Below, one piece after another: positions 28,398 to 36,822 of a stretch of 64,000 nucleotides of DNA (positions are counted from its first letter, which is position 1; each line of letters opens with the position of its first letter). The notes beneath the pieces were generated by a model, which made no database searches, was not told where the DNA came from, and was given only the letters and a program-made list of their open reading frames with translations. The position numbers and the translations under genes were made by a program. The stretch is taken from the NCBI GenBank assembly GCA_023664625.1, contig JAMPFD010000001.1, positions 186,001 to 250,000 on the forward strand, given 5' to 3'. This stretch comes from Bacillota bacterium (GTDB taxonomy: Bacteria > Bacteroidota > Bacteroidia > Bacteroidales > Bacteroidaceae).

Positions 28398-29531
28398 ATG
28401 AAATCAATCGTTATCACCGGCGGTGCCGGATTCATCGGCTCACATGTTGTCCGGCTCTTTGTGAACAAATATCCTGAGTACAAGATTATAAATCTCGACA
28501 AACTCACCTACGCCGGCAACCTCGCAAACCTAAAGGATGTTGAGGGAAAGCCGAACTACAGGTTCGTAAGAATGGACATCTGCGACTTCGATGCGTTCCA
28601 CCGCCTGATGCAGGAGGAGCACGTTGACGGTATAATACATCTCGCGGCAGAGAGCCATGTCGACCGTAGCATCAAGGATCCGTTCACCTTCGCACGCACA
28701 AACGTCATGGGCACCCTGACACTGCTACAGGCTGCGAAGCTCTATTGGGAATCCCTGCCGGAGGGATATGAGGGGAAACGCTTCTATCATATCTCTACTG
28801 ACGAGGTCTACGGAGCACTCGAAATGACCAAACCGGAGGGCATCGAACCACCGTTCACCACCACGGCATCATCCTCTGAACATCATCTTGCATACGGAAA
28901 GGATTTCTTTTACGAGACGACAAAGTACAACCCGCACTCCCCATACTCAGCATCAAAGGCAAGTTCCGACCATTTCGTACGTGCTTTCCATGACACTTAC
29001 GGCATGCCTACAATAGTGACTAACTGCTCAAACAACTACGGTCCGTATCAGTTCCCGGAGAAACTGATTCCGCTTTTCATAAACAACATTCGCCACCGCA
29101 AGCCGCTGCCGGTCTACGGAAAGGGCGAAAACGTGCGCGACTGGCTGTATGTCGTGGACCATGCACGTGCCATTGACGTAATATTCCATAACGGAAAGAT
29201 TGCCGAGACATATAATATCGGCGGATTCAACGAATGGAAAAACATCGACATCATCAAGACTGTCATCAAGACTGTCGACCGCCTGCTCGGCCGTCCTGAA
29301 GGTGCCGACCTCGATCTCATCACATACGTTGCTGACCGTCTCGGCCATGACGCACGCTATGCCATAGATTCCACAAAGTTACAGAAGGAACTTGGCTGGG
29401 AACCGTCCCTGCAATTTGAGGAAGGAATAGAGAAGACCGTAAGATGGTACCTTGAGAACGAGGCGTGGATGGATAACATCACAAGCGGCGAATACGAGAA
29501 ATATTATGAGTCAATGTACTCAAACCGATAA
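28398..29531 (+). CDS. rfbB: dTDP-glucose 4,6-dehydratase
   Basis: NAD-dependent SDR enzyme making dTDP-4-keto-6-deoxyglucose for rhamnose and other cell-surface sugars. 377 residues. NAD motif GGAGFIGSH, catalytic STDEVYG and YSASKAS (Tyr-x3-Lys) and the RDWLYVVDHARAI segment are intact. The usual partners rfbA, rfbC and rfbD are not in this window. Confidence 0.95.
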   Translation: MKSIVITGGAGFIGSHVVRLFVNKYPEYKIINLDKLTYAGNLANLKDVEGKPNYRFVRMDICDFDAFHRLMQEEHVDGIIHLAAESHVDRSIKDPFTFARTNVMGTLTLLQAAKLYWESLPEGYEGKRFYHISTDEVYGALEMTKPEGIEPPFTTTASSSEHHLAYGKDFFYETTKYNPHSPYSASKASSDHFVRAFHDTYGMPTIVTNCSNNYGPYQFPEKLIPLFINNIRHRKPLPVYGKGENVRDWLYVVDHARAIDVIFHNGKIAETYNIGGFNEWKNIDIIKTVIKTVDRLLGRPEGADLDLITYVADRLGHDARYAIDSTKLQKELGWEPSLQFEEGIEKTVRWYLENEAWMDNITSGEYEKYYESMYSNR

Positions 29532-29638
29532 GAAACATACAGAAGTTTCTCGGGAATGGTACAGGAATTATCCAGGAATGATACAGGAGCTCCTGAGAAA
29601 ACTTACTCAACCCGCTAACACAGAGAGGAAAGAAAAGC

Positions 29639-31531
29639 GTGATAGTTTGCATTGCAGAGAAACCGTCTGTCGCCCGCGACATAGCGAAAGTCATAGGGGC
29701 GACACAGGCAAAACAGGGATATATCGAGGGAAACGGCTATCAGGTGACGTGGACCTTCGGCCACCTGTGCACACTGAAAGAGCCTAATGACTACACAGAA
29801 CAGTGGAAGCATTGGGCTCTCTCGTCATTGCCGATGGTACCTGCACGTTTCAGCATCAAGCTGATTGAGGATGAAGGGATAAAGAAGCAGTTTGCCGTCA
29901 TCAAGAAGCTGATGCAGAATGCCGACGGCATAATCAACTGCGGTGATGCCGGACAGGAAGGAGAACTTATACAGCGATGGGTGATGCAGAAAGCCGGTGC
30001 CAAGTGTCCGGTCAAGCGTCTGTGGATAAGTTCACTGACGGAGGACGCTATCCGTGAGGGCTTTAATAACCTGAAAGATCAGAAAGAGTACGAGACACTG
30101 TACCTTGCAGGCATAAGCCGCGCCATCGGCGACTGGCTTCTCGGCATGAACGCCACACGTCTCTACACGCTGAAATACGGGCAGAACCGTCAGATTCTCT
30201 CCATCGGGCGGGTCCAGACACCGACTCTCGCCCTCATTGTCAACAGACAAAGGGAGATAGAGAACTTCGTTCCGGAGCCTTATTGGGTGCTTTCCACAAT
30301 ATTCCGCGGCACGACCTTTACCGCCACCAAGGGAAAATATCTGAAGAAAGAGGAAGGAGAGTCTGCCTTCTCCATCATCGAAGGCAGACCGTTCACTGTC
30401 ACAAAGGTTGAGAAGAAAAAGGGGAAAGAGCAATGTCCACAGCTCTTTGACCTCACATCCCTGCAGGTCGAGTGCAACAAGAAGTTCTCCTACTCGGCTG
30501 ACATGACACTGAAAACCATCCAGTCACTGTACGAGAAGAAATTCACGACATATCCGCGTGTCGACACACAATATCTTTCTGACGACATCTACGCCAAATG
30601 TCCGCAGACTCTCAACGGACTTTTCCAGACAAAATATGCAGGACAGGCTCCGTATGCCGGCCTTGTACGCCCGTTGGGAGGCAAGAAACTGCCGAAGTCA
30701 AAGCGTATCTTCGACTCCTCAAAAGTAACGGATCACCATGCCATCATCCCTACCGGAGTACCTCCGCAGGGACTCACCGATGCTGAGAAAAACGTCTTTG
30801 ACCTTATCGCACGACGCTTCATCGCAGCTTTCTATCCGGACTGTATCATCAGTACAACTACCGTCAACGGTGAGGTACAGGGAGAACAGGAGAAGGTGGA
30901 GTTCAAAGTCAGCGGCAAAGAGATCCTTGAACCGGGATGGCGCATTGTATTCTCAAAAGAAAAGAAGCCGGAGACAACCAGCGACACCTCCATTGCGGAG
31001 AGTGAGAAAAAGGACGAAGAGGAGCGCACATTGCCAAATTTCGTGAAAGGAGAGAGCGGTCCGCACACGCCGACACTGACAGAAAAGCAGACGGCACCTC
31101 CGAAATACTACACAGAAGCGACACTCCTCCGCGCCATGGAGACGGCGGGAAAATTCGTTGAAGACGAGACTCTGCGCGCCGCACTGAAAGAGAACGGCAT
31201 CGGCCGCCCGTCATCCCGCGCCGGAATCATAGAGACACTGTTCAAACGCCACTATATCCGCCGCGAACGGAAGAACCTCCTTGCCACACAGACCGGAACG
31301 GATCTGATAGACATAATACGTGAGGAATTGCTGAAATCCTGTGAACTGACAGGTATCTGGGAAAAGAAACTGCGTGACATAGAGCATCACAAATATGACG
31401 CACAGCAGTTTATCTCGGAACTGAAGCAACAAGTCTCGGAGATTGTCCTGCAGGTTCTCCGAGACAACAGTAACCGCCGCATAGCCATAACGACCGATGA
31501 CGACTTGAAAAAGAAGAAGAAAAAGAAATGA
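29639..31531 (+). CDS. topB: DNA topoisomerase III (type IA)
   Basis: Relaxes and decatenates DNA through a 5'-phosphotyrosine intermediate. 630 residues. GTG start giving the Toprim N-terminus VCIAEKPSVARDIAKVIGA; acidic motif INCGDAGQEGE; active-site Tyr305 in TTYPRVDTQYL; late conserved block ENGIGRPSSRAGIIETLF. No zinc ribbons; the chain ends in a run of lysines. Ends 4 bases from the convergent small gene at 31536. Confidence 0.94.
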   Translation: MIVCIAEKPSVARDIAKVIGATQAKQGYIEGNGYQVTWTFGHLCTLKEPNDYTEQWKHWALSSLPMVPARFSIKLIEDEGIKKQFAVIKKLMQNADGIINCGDAGQEGELIQRWVMQKAGAKCPVKRLWISSLTEDAIREGFNNLKDQKEYETLYLAGISRAIGDWLLGMNATRLYTLKYGQNRQILSIGRVQTPTLALIVNRQREIENFVPEPYWVLSTIFRGTTFTATKGKYLKKEEGESAFSIIEGRPFTVTKVEKKKGKEQCPQLFDLTSLQVECNKKFSYSADMTLKTIQSLYEKKFTTYPRVDTQYLSDDIYAKCPQTLNGLFQTKYAGQAPYAGLVRPLGGKKLPKSKRIFDSSKVTDHHAIIPTGVPPQGLTDAEKNVFDLIARRFIAAFYPDCIISTTTVNGEVQGEQEKVEFKVSGKEILEPGWRIVFSKEKKPETTSDTSIAESEKKDEEERTLPNFVKGESGPHTPTLTEKQTAPPKYYTEATLLRAMETAGKFVEDETLRAALKENGIGRPSSRAGIIETLFKRHYIRRERKNLLATQTGTDLIDIIREELLKSCELTGIWEKKLRDIEHHKYDAQQFISELKQQVSEIVLQVLRDNSNRRIAITTDDDLKKKKKKK

Positions 31532-31535
31532 TGCA

Positions 31536-31748
31536 CTATGCCCCAGTGCCGGAATCCGTATCCTTTCCGCCGGCCTTCCCGGAATAAAGGTCCTCACCCT
31601 CGTGCAATTCTTTTCTGAAACTCTCCCAGTCCTGGAATCCGACAAACAATGCGAGACGGTCAAGAGCCTCCTTGGACGGACGTTCATGCATGCGCTTAAG
31701 CAGTTTGTTCTCCACCTCGGCAAGCAGCCGGCTTATATCTTTCTTCAT
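31536..31748 (-). CDS. Small conserved-looking hypothetical protein
   Basis: 70 residues from the ATG at 31748 (MKKDISRLLAEVENKLL). It is helical and charged, with FVGFQDWESFRKELHEG as its most structured part. A longer frame to 31823 adds a Cys-rich segment without support. Two to three predicted -7 boxes lie upstream inside the 66-bp repeats, which argues that it is expressed. Convergent with topB. Function unknown. Confidence 0.6.
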   Translation of the reverse strand: MKKDISRLLAEVENKLLKRMHERPSKEALDRLALFVGFQDWESFRKELHEGEDLYSGKAGGKDTDSGTGA

Positions 31749-31824
31749 GACATTGATAATTTTATCTTGGGTAAAACAGTACCGGCGAGAGCAAATAAAA
31801 CCAGTCTTCAATTTGCCGGGCATA

Positions 31825-31978
31825 GCTTATCGTCGTGCAAAGATAATGCAAACCGAACGCAATGGAACTTGTTCCAAATTGCTGAGGTGCAGCTTATCTT
31901 ATGCAAAGATAATGCAAACCGAACGCAATGGAGCTTGTTCCAAATTGCTGAGGTGTAGCTTATCTTATGCAAAGATAC
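31825..31978 (-). repeat. Two 66-67-bp tandem units plus a partial third, promoter-bearing
   Basis: Units at 31825-31891 and 31892-31957, partial at 31958-31978; the preceding 31806-31824 matches the end of a unit. Each contains GCTTATC, GCAAAGATA and CAAATTGCTGAGGTG. On minus each gives TATCTTTG (31838-31845, 31904-31911, 31970-31977), all pointing into the gene at 31748. Confidence 0.8.
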
Positions 31979-32017
31979 ACAATTTATCCGACATTCAACC
32001 ACTACTGATATAAAAAA

Positions 32018-33199
32018 ATGAAAGAATTACAGTTAAAGTACGGATGCAATCCGAACCAGAAACCTTCACGCATCTTCATGCAGGAGGGAGAGTTGCCTAT
32101 CGAAGTGCTTAACGGCCGTCCGGGCTACATCAATTTTCTTGACGCCCTGAACTCATGGCAACTTGTCAAGGAGCTGAAAGAGGCAACGGGACTGCCTGCT
32201 GCCGCAAGTTTCAAACATGTCAGCCCTGCCGGTGCCGCTGTAGGACTTCCACTTTCAGACACCCTGAAGAAAGTCTACTTTGTTGACGACATCAAAGTCC
32301 CTCTCACTCCTATTGCCTGCGCATACGCCGCAGCCCGCGGTGCCGACCGTATGTCAAGCTACGGTGATTTCATTGCACTTTCCGACACTTGTGACGAGGC
32401 CACAGCTCTCATCATCAAGCGCGAGGTCTCCGACGGTGTCATTGCACCTGACTACACCCCTGAGGCACTCGCCATTCTGCAGGAGAAGCGCAAGGGCACG
32501 TATAACGTAATCAAGATAGACCCGGCATACAAGCCTGCGCCGATAGAGACGAAGCAGTGCTTCGGCATCACTTTCGAGCAGGGCCGCAACGAAGTAAATC
32601 TCGCCGACAACGCACTCTTTGAGAATATCCCCACACAGGCAAATAACTTCACAGAGGCAGCGAAGCGCGACCTCATGATAGCCCTCATCACACTGAAATA
32701 CACACAGTCCAACTCCGTCTGCTACGTCAAGAACGGTCAGGCCATAGGCATCGGAGCCGGCCAGCAGTCACGAATCCACTGCACCCGCCTCGCCGGCAAC
32801 AAGGCTGATATATGGTGGCTACGCCAGTGTCCTAAGGTCATGAACCTCCCGTGGAAGGAAGGTATCCGCCGCGCCGACCGTGACAACACCATTGATGTCT
32901 ATATCTCCGACGACTATGAGGACGTACTTGCAGACGGCACATGGCAGATGTTCTTCTCCGAGAAGCCGGAACCGCTGACACGCGAGGAGAAGAAAGCCTG
33001 GATTGCAGAGAACAGAGGTGTTGCTCTCGGCTCTGACGCGTTCTTCCCGTTCGGCGACAATATTGAGCGTGCCCATAAGTCCGGCGTGGAATATATAGCA
33101 CAGGCCGGCGGCTCCGTGCGCGACGACAATGTCATCGAGACTTGCGACAAATACGGAATAACAATGGCATTCACAGGCGTACGCCTCTTCCATCATTAA
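32018..33199 (+). CDS. Standalone AICAR formyltransferase (PurH-like, no IMP cyclohydrolase domain)
   Basis: Converts AICAR and 10-formyl-THF to FAICAR, the penultimate step of purine synthesis. 393 residues, corresponding to the AICARFT half of PurH; the MGS-like IMP cyclohydrolase domain is absent. Family segments include LKYGCNPNQKPSRIF, AASFKHVSPAGAAVG (Lys-His pair), YTQSNSVCYVKNGQAIGIGAGQQSR and GSDAFFPFGDNIERA. Another gene elsewhere must supply cyclohydrolase. Ends in a strong terminator. Confidence 0.93.
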   Translation: MKELQLKYGCNPNQKPSRIFMQEGELPIEVLNGRPGYINFLDALNSWQLVKELKEATGLPAAASFKHVSPAGAAVGLPLSDTLKKVYFVDDIKVPLTPIACAYAAARGADRMSSYGDFIALSDTCDEATALIIKREVSDGVIAPDYTPEALAILQEKRKGTYNVIKIDPAYKPAPIETKQCFGITFEQGRNEVNLADNALFENIPTQANNFTEAAKRDLMIALITLKYTQSNSVCYVKNGQAIGIGAGQQSRIHCTRLAGNKADIWWLRQCPKVMNLPWKEGIRRADRDNTIDVYISDDYEDVLADGTWQMFFSEKPEPLTREEKKAWIAENRGVALGSDAFFPFGDNIERAHKSGVEYIAQAGGSVRDDNVIETCDKYGITMAFTGVRLFHH

Positions 33200-33213
33200 A
33201 CCGGTCCGGAGCT

Positions 33214-33256
33214 GCGTTTCTTTTGTTATATGCTTTATTTATAACAAAAGAAACGC
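33214..33256 (+). terminator. Terminator after the AICAR transformylase
   Basis: Perfect 17-bp stem (33214-33230 with 33240-33256) and 9-base loop. Confidence 0.75.
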
Positions 33257-33298
33257 AACCTACGAACTATGGTCTACGAACTATAATCCACTACATAT

Positions 33299-33490
33299 AT
33301 GGATGATTTTGACTTGATTCTACAGAACGGCATCAGCTTCGGACGCGGCGGTCAGCGTAGCAATACGGATGACAACAAGGTGAAGACGAAGGCGAAGAAG
33401 AAAAAATACATCACCGGAGCCCACGGCTCCGGCTCCGCCATGCAGAAAGCCAGATACCGCCAGCAGCGTGCCAGCCGTAAGCACAAGTGA
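33299..33490 (+). CDS. Small basic hypothetical protein
   Basis: 63 residues: an acidic start (MDDFDLILQNGISFGRGG) then a strongly basic tail (KTKAKKKKYITGAHGSG and QKARYRQQRASRKHK). This charge pattern suggests nucleic-acid or ribosome binding. No promoter box was found. A direct repeat CTACGAACTAT (twice, 33259-33283) precedes it. Real expression is plausible because a terminator follows, but no homologue is recognised. Confidence 0.5.
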   Translation: MDDFDLILQNGISFGRGGQRSNTDDNKVKTKAKKKKYITGAHGSGSAMQKARYRQQRASRKHK

Positions 33491-33593
33491 TGACACGGTC
33501 TCATGCATGACATACTTCACAGTGTCATCCACCTTAAGCGGCCCAACGGCAATAACGCCGGTATTCAAAGCCGCTTGACAAACAAGAAGAGCC

Positions 33594-33651
33594 CCTTAAA
33601 AGAAAAATAAAGCTCCCGTCCGATGGACCGGAGCTTTATTTTTCTTTAAGG
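33594..33651. terminator. Bidirectional terminator
   Basis: Long stem: 33594-33616 pairs with 33630-33651 (GGAGCTTTATTTTTC side), with A/T-rich outer arms giving U tracts both ways. Lies between convergent genes at 33490 and 33677. Confidence 0.8.
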
Positions 33652-33676
33652 CTATCCGCCGCAAGATTACTCAGGC

Positions 33677-33994
33677 TTATGCCTCTCCGCCGTTACCGTT
33701 GGAGAACGGCGCGATTGTGCGCGACACCGGTGCTCCCGGCATCTGAATCTTGCCGAACTGCTGCTCATAACGCTTAATGTTGTCCTGTAATGCTGCAAGG
33801 AGACGCACAGCATGCTCCGGAGCAAGAACCACACGTGTCGCCACAGTGGCTTTCGGCATCGCCGGAAGCATTGTAGCAAAATCCACAACGAACTCAGAAT
33901 GCGAATGACTTATAACCGCAAAATTGGAATAGTGGCCGAGAGCGACCTCCGGCTGTATCTCCAACTGCATCTGCTGCTGATTGTTTTTTTCCAT
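33677..33994 (-). CDS. DUF3467 family protein
   Basis: 105 residues. The pattern NFAVISHSHSEFVVDFATMLP followed by RVVLAPEHAVRLLAALQDNIKRYE is the DUF3467 signature. Cytosolic, no signal peptide; Gln-rich start and Gly/Asn-rich end. Function unknown. A 66-bp-family repeat with a TATCTTTG box lies about 210 bases upstream in the matching orientation. Confidence 0.88.
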   Translation of the reverse strand: MEKNNQQQMQLEIQPEVALGHYSNFAVISHSHSEFVVDFATMLPAMPKATVATRVVLAPEHAVRLLAALQDNIKRYEQQFGKIQMPGAPVSRTIAPFSNGNGGEA

Positions 33995-34397
33995 GATATA
34001 TATTTTTTTAGTTAATGGTATATGTCCTGATTATATCGGCCACGCTCTTTCATAGTCCTGCAAAACGCCATGGCCTGCCAAATGTCTCAAACAAAAAAGA
34101 CTTGTCCCTGCTCATCTTATGCAGCCTGTCTTATGCAAAGACAGTGCAAATGAGCGTAAAGAATGCTTGCTTTCAATTTGCCGAGTGCAGCCTGTCTTAT
34201 GCAAAGATAGGAAATAAATCTGACATTACCAAATAAGACGGCAACAAAATCCATGCAACATGTCACCGCCACACACGCCTCTCGCTACAAAACCGACTAT
34301 ATCACAGACACTTAACGAACATCTTCCATTTCCATGACAACGTAAGAACAATCCGGTTCTTTCCCTGAAAAATCACAGACTTCCAAGAAAAAAAGCG
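33995..34397. other. Gene-free stretch with promoter-bearing repeat
   Basis: Contains the repeat at 34121-34210; nothing else recognisable. Confidence 0.6.
34121..34210 (-). repeat. 66-bp-family repeat, one full unit plus partial
   Basis: Unit 34121-34186 and partial 34187-34210, each starting GCAGCCTGTCTTATGCAAAG. On minus the partial copy gives a consensus TATCTTTG (34202-34209); the full unit gives TGTCTTTG (34136-34143), which is off consensus. Confidence 0.7.
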
Positions 34398-36023
34398 TCA
34401 CACGTCACCCTCTTCGCCATCCTCCACCCTGTCCGACGATACAAGACAGACATGTTCTCCCGTCATCGGATGAACGAACTCCAGACGGCGGGCATTAAGA
34501 AGAAGACGTCCGGCATGCCTTCCGTACAGGTCATCACCGACAATCGGCACACCAAGTCCGTCGGGATAAGCACAGTGGACGCGGAGCTGATGGGTGCGTC
34601 CTGTCTTCGGAAACAGTTCCACAAAGGTCTTTCCCTCACGCGTGTACATTATATTATAGTAAGTCTCCGCAGCCTTGCCGCTCTCCAAGTCAACACGCTG
34701 GCGTGGACGGTTAGCATAATCAGACGATAACGGCAGGGCTATCAGTCCTGACGACGGACAGGAACAGATACCGTCAAGCACGGCAACGTACATTTTCTTC
34801 ATCTCACGCCGCGCAAACATGCCCTGCACTGTGCGCTGCATCTCTTCCGTCTTGGCAAACAGCAGTATACCGGAAGTCTGCATGTCAAGTCGGTGACAGG
34901 CATAGACGGGAACGGAATCTGAGGAAAGAATATCCTGCGCTGACAGACGCCGGCCCTTCCCCGGAACAGAAAGCATTCCTGCAGGCTTGTCCACGGCAAG
35001 GAGCCACCTGTCCTCGAAAACCACAGGAAGTTCCGTCCTGTCTTCCTGAAGAAGCAACGGATTTTCCTCAACTTCAACACCTTGCAGCATAAAGTCAAGT
35101 ACGGGCTTGCATTTCCCCTGACAAGCGGGATAGTATTCACCATGGCGGCGTATCTCGCCAACAGGTGATTCTCCCCACCAGAACTCCGCTATGGCCAGCG
35201 GACGATACCCATGCAGGAAGGCATGTTGCAGTAGTTTCGGAGCACAGCACTCACCTGTTCCGGAAGGCGGAACGCCGACCGGAGTGGCGGAGAATATCTC
35301 CGTGAGGCTCCTCCGCTCCCCTCTGCCGTTCAGCATGACGAAGCGGTCAAAGAGCCAGCGTTGCAGGCTGTCCGACAGTCTCTTACGCAACAGTTTCCGT
35401 TCCGCCAGCCTCAGGTCATAAGCTGCCACGGTTTCCTCCAACGGACGCAGGGATTCTTTCACGGAGAACTTCATCCGCCGCAGCTCCGCTTTCTGGAACT
35501 GGCTCTCACGGTTAAGAGCCTCACCGTTCTCCCCTGACGCACGGCGGGCGGCACGACGTAGCTTGCTGTCTGCCATAAACTCACGGTAGGCTGCGATGCG
35601 ACGCTCCCCTTCCTCCTTTGCCTTGGCAAGAGCGGCACAGTCAAGAAGATGACGCGGCGAGCTTTCCAACCCGGCAATCTCTGCATTCAATGCAGAAATC
35701 TCAGCCTCATGGACTGAGAAATACCCGTCCGGCTGCAAATAATCGAAGACGGCAGGCACCCATCCGTGCCAGTCCGCCCTGCCGAAAACCTGACCGGAAT
35801 AGGCACGGAGATAGCCGGTGTTTCCAGCACCGTCGCTGACGACAAGCACACCGAACATCTTTCCTGTGCCGACGTCACTGTTCCAGACCGTCATTCTGCG
35901 GATTTCTTCCTGCACAGCCGTGGCGGCATGCATGCATAACGGATGGGGACGGTAGTAAAACGGGCAGTTCAATTTGTCCGGAAGGGCATGACGTGTGTCC
36001 AAGGGGAAAAAGCATGAATCCAT
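34398..36023 (-). CDS. RluA-family pseudouridine synthase with long N-terminal extension
   Basis: 541 residues. The C-terminal half is an RluA-type catalytic domain: LLAVDKPAGMLSVPGKG, HRLDMQTSGILLFAK (catalytic Asp near residue 378), and FPKTGRTHQLRVHCA. The N-terminal 310 residues hold a Cys/His-containing start, an Arg-rich predicted coiled coil (about 105-225) and a region with YYPACQGKCKPVLDFML. No S4 domain is visible. It probably modifies rRNA or tRNA uridines; the target is unknown. A -7 box lies 139 bases upstream. Confidence 0.9.
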   Translation of the reverse strand: MDSCFFPLDTRHALPDKLNCPFYYRPHPLCMHAATAVQEEIRRMTVWNSDVGTGKMFGVLVVSDGAGNTGYLRAYSGQVFGRADWHGWVPAVFDYLQPDGYFSVHEAEISALNAEIAGLESSPRHLLDCAALAKAKEEGERRIAAYREFMADSKLRRAARRASGENGEALNRESQFQKAELRRMKFSVKESLRPLEETVAAYDLRLAERKLLRKRLSDSLQRWLFDRFVMLNGRGERRSLTEIFSATPVGVPPSGTGECCAPKLLQHAFLHGYRPLAIAEFWWGESPVGEIRRHGEYYPACQGKCKPVLDFMLQGVEVEENPLLLQEDRTELPVVFEDRWLLAVDKPAGMLSVPGKGRRLSAQDILSSDSVPVYACHRLDMQTSGILLFAKTEEMQRTVQGMFARREMKKMYVAVLDGICSCPSSGLIALPLSSDYANRPRQRVDLESGKAAETYYNIMYTREGKTFVELFPKTGRTHQLRVHCAYPDGLGVPIVGDDLYGRHAGRLLLNARRLEFVHPMTGEHVCLVSSDRVEDGEEGDV

Positions 36024-36161
36024 AAATCAGTTCTGTTGTCAGTCAATTCCACGCATACTGTTCCATGCCTTATCTTACGAAGCGGCTAAACTGGATCATC
36101 ATGGCAAAGTTCCCGTCAGACGGCAAAGCCCATATAAGCGCGGAACTGCCTAAATGCTATG

Positions 36162-36169
36162 CAAAGGTA
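36162..36169 (-). promoter_or_regulatory. Predicted -7 box for the pseudouridine synthase
   Basis: TACCTTTG on minus, implying a leader of about 130 bases. Confidence 0.45.
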
Positions 36170-36270
36170 CTAAATATCCGTCATTTATGCTACAAATATG
36201 GTGATTATCATATCCTTATGTAGATTTAAATCAAAAAAGGAAATCTTTACAATTATTTTTAAGTGTAAAA

Positions 36271-36302
36271 TTTGCAACAAACAAATAATGTCATTACCTT
36301 TG
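36271..36302 (+). promoter_or_regulatory. Promoter of the predicted small RNA
   Basis: TTTG at 36271-36274, 20 bases, TACCTTTG at 36295-36302. This is among the best consensus promoters in the window. Confidence 0.7.
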
Positions 36303-36307
36303 CATCG

Positions 36308-36374
36308 TGTTTTTCATAGTATTAGATTTAAGGTTAACAAAGATTGGGACAGAGCGCTGTCCCTTTTTCTTTTT
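36308..36374 (+). ncRNA. Predicted small RNA, possibly Bacteroidales-1 type
   Basis: Starting about 7 bases after a consensus promoter, a stretch containing TTTCATAGTATTAGATTTAA and GGTTAACAAAGATTGG leads directly into an intrinsic terminator: stem GGGACAG/CTGTCCC (36346-36352 with 36357-36363), loop AGCG, then TTTTTCTTTTT. The transcript would be about 65-70 bases with no open frame. The layout (Bacteroidetes promoter, short body, terminator) matches the description of the Bacteroidales-1 RNA motif; the assignment rests on recall of that motif, not on a covariance search. Confidence 0.6.
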
Positions 36375-36415
36375 AAATACTTCATATCAAACCTGAACAA
36401 AGGTTATTTCAAACC

Positions 36416-36503
36416 GTTATCTTTCATATCGTAAAAGGTAACCTTTCGCCTCATAAAACGTTACCTTTTACCATGCAAAACGTTACCTTTTGCCACACGA
36501 ACC
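36416..36503 (+). repeat. 22-bp-period tandem repeat, four units
   Basis: Units start at 36416, 36438, 36460 and 36482, with cores GTTATCTTTC, GTAACCTTTCG, GTTACCTTTTA and GTTACCTTTTG. Here the array occurs without the surrounding composite block. Confidence 0.75.
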
Positions 36504-36680
36504 GCAACGGTTTATGTCAGCGCATGTTATCACACGAAGACTCAGGCAGTTACATTCAATTCCACAACAACGGCGAATCCGGTTCTTGGATTCAATGGAA
36601 CCTTCTGACGACATGCTCATGTCAAATATTCACCGGCTATATATATATATTTCTTCTTCTTTTGATATACGTCCGGAAAA

Positions 36681-36822
36681 TAAGTAACTGTTGAAAATTG
36701 TTTTATAATTGAATGTTTTCTTACTAACACTTGTTCTTTTTCCCGCTTAGTGCTTGCCGTTCTGTCACAATGCCTGCATTGTCCCTTCAAGCCGGTATGC
36801 TAACCGTCTAAAAAGCAGTTGA
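36681..36822 (-). mobile_element. MITE-like element, copy B (one end lost)
   Basis: Left end TAAGTAACTGTTGAAAATTG. The interior (CTTAGTGCTTG, TCACAATGCC, GCATTG) aligns with copy C read in reverse. The opposite terminus is missing where the TonB-receptor remnant begins. Confidence 0.55.

Noticed and set aside
36346..36374. Riboswitch or leader for a downstream gene
   Set aside because: The hairpin ends a very short transcript and no intact plus-strand gene follows for several kilobases.
36416..36503. Possible CRISPR array
   Set aside because: Units are contiguous at 22-base spacing with no unique spacers, and no cas genes are in the window.
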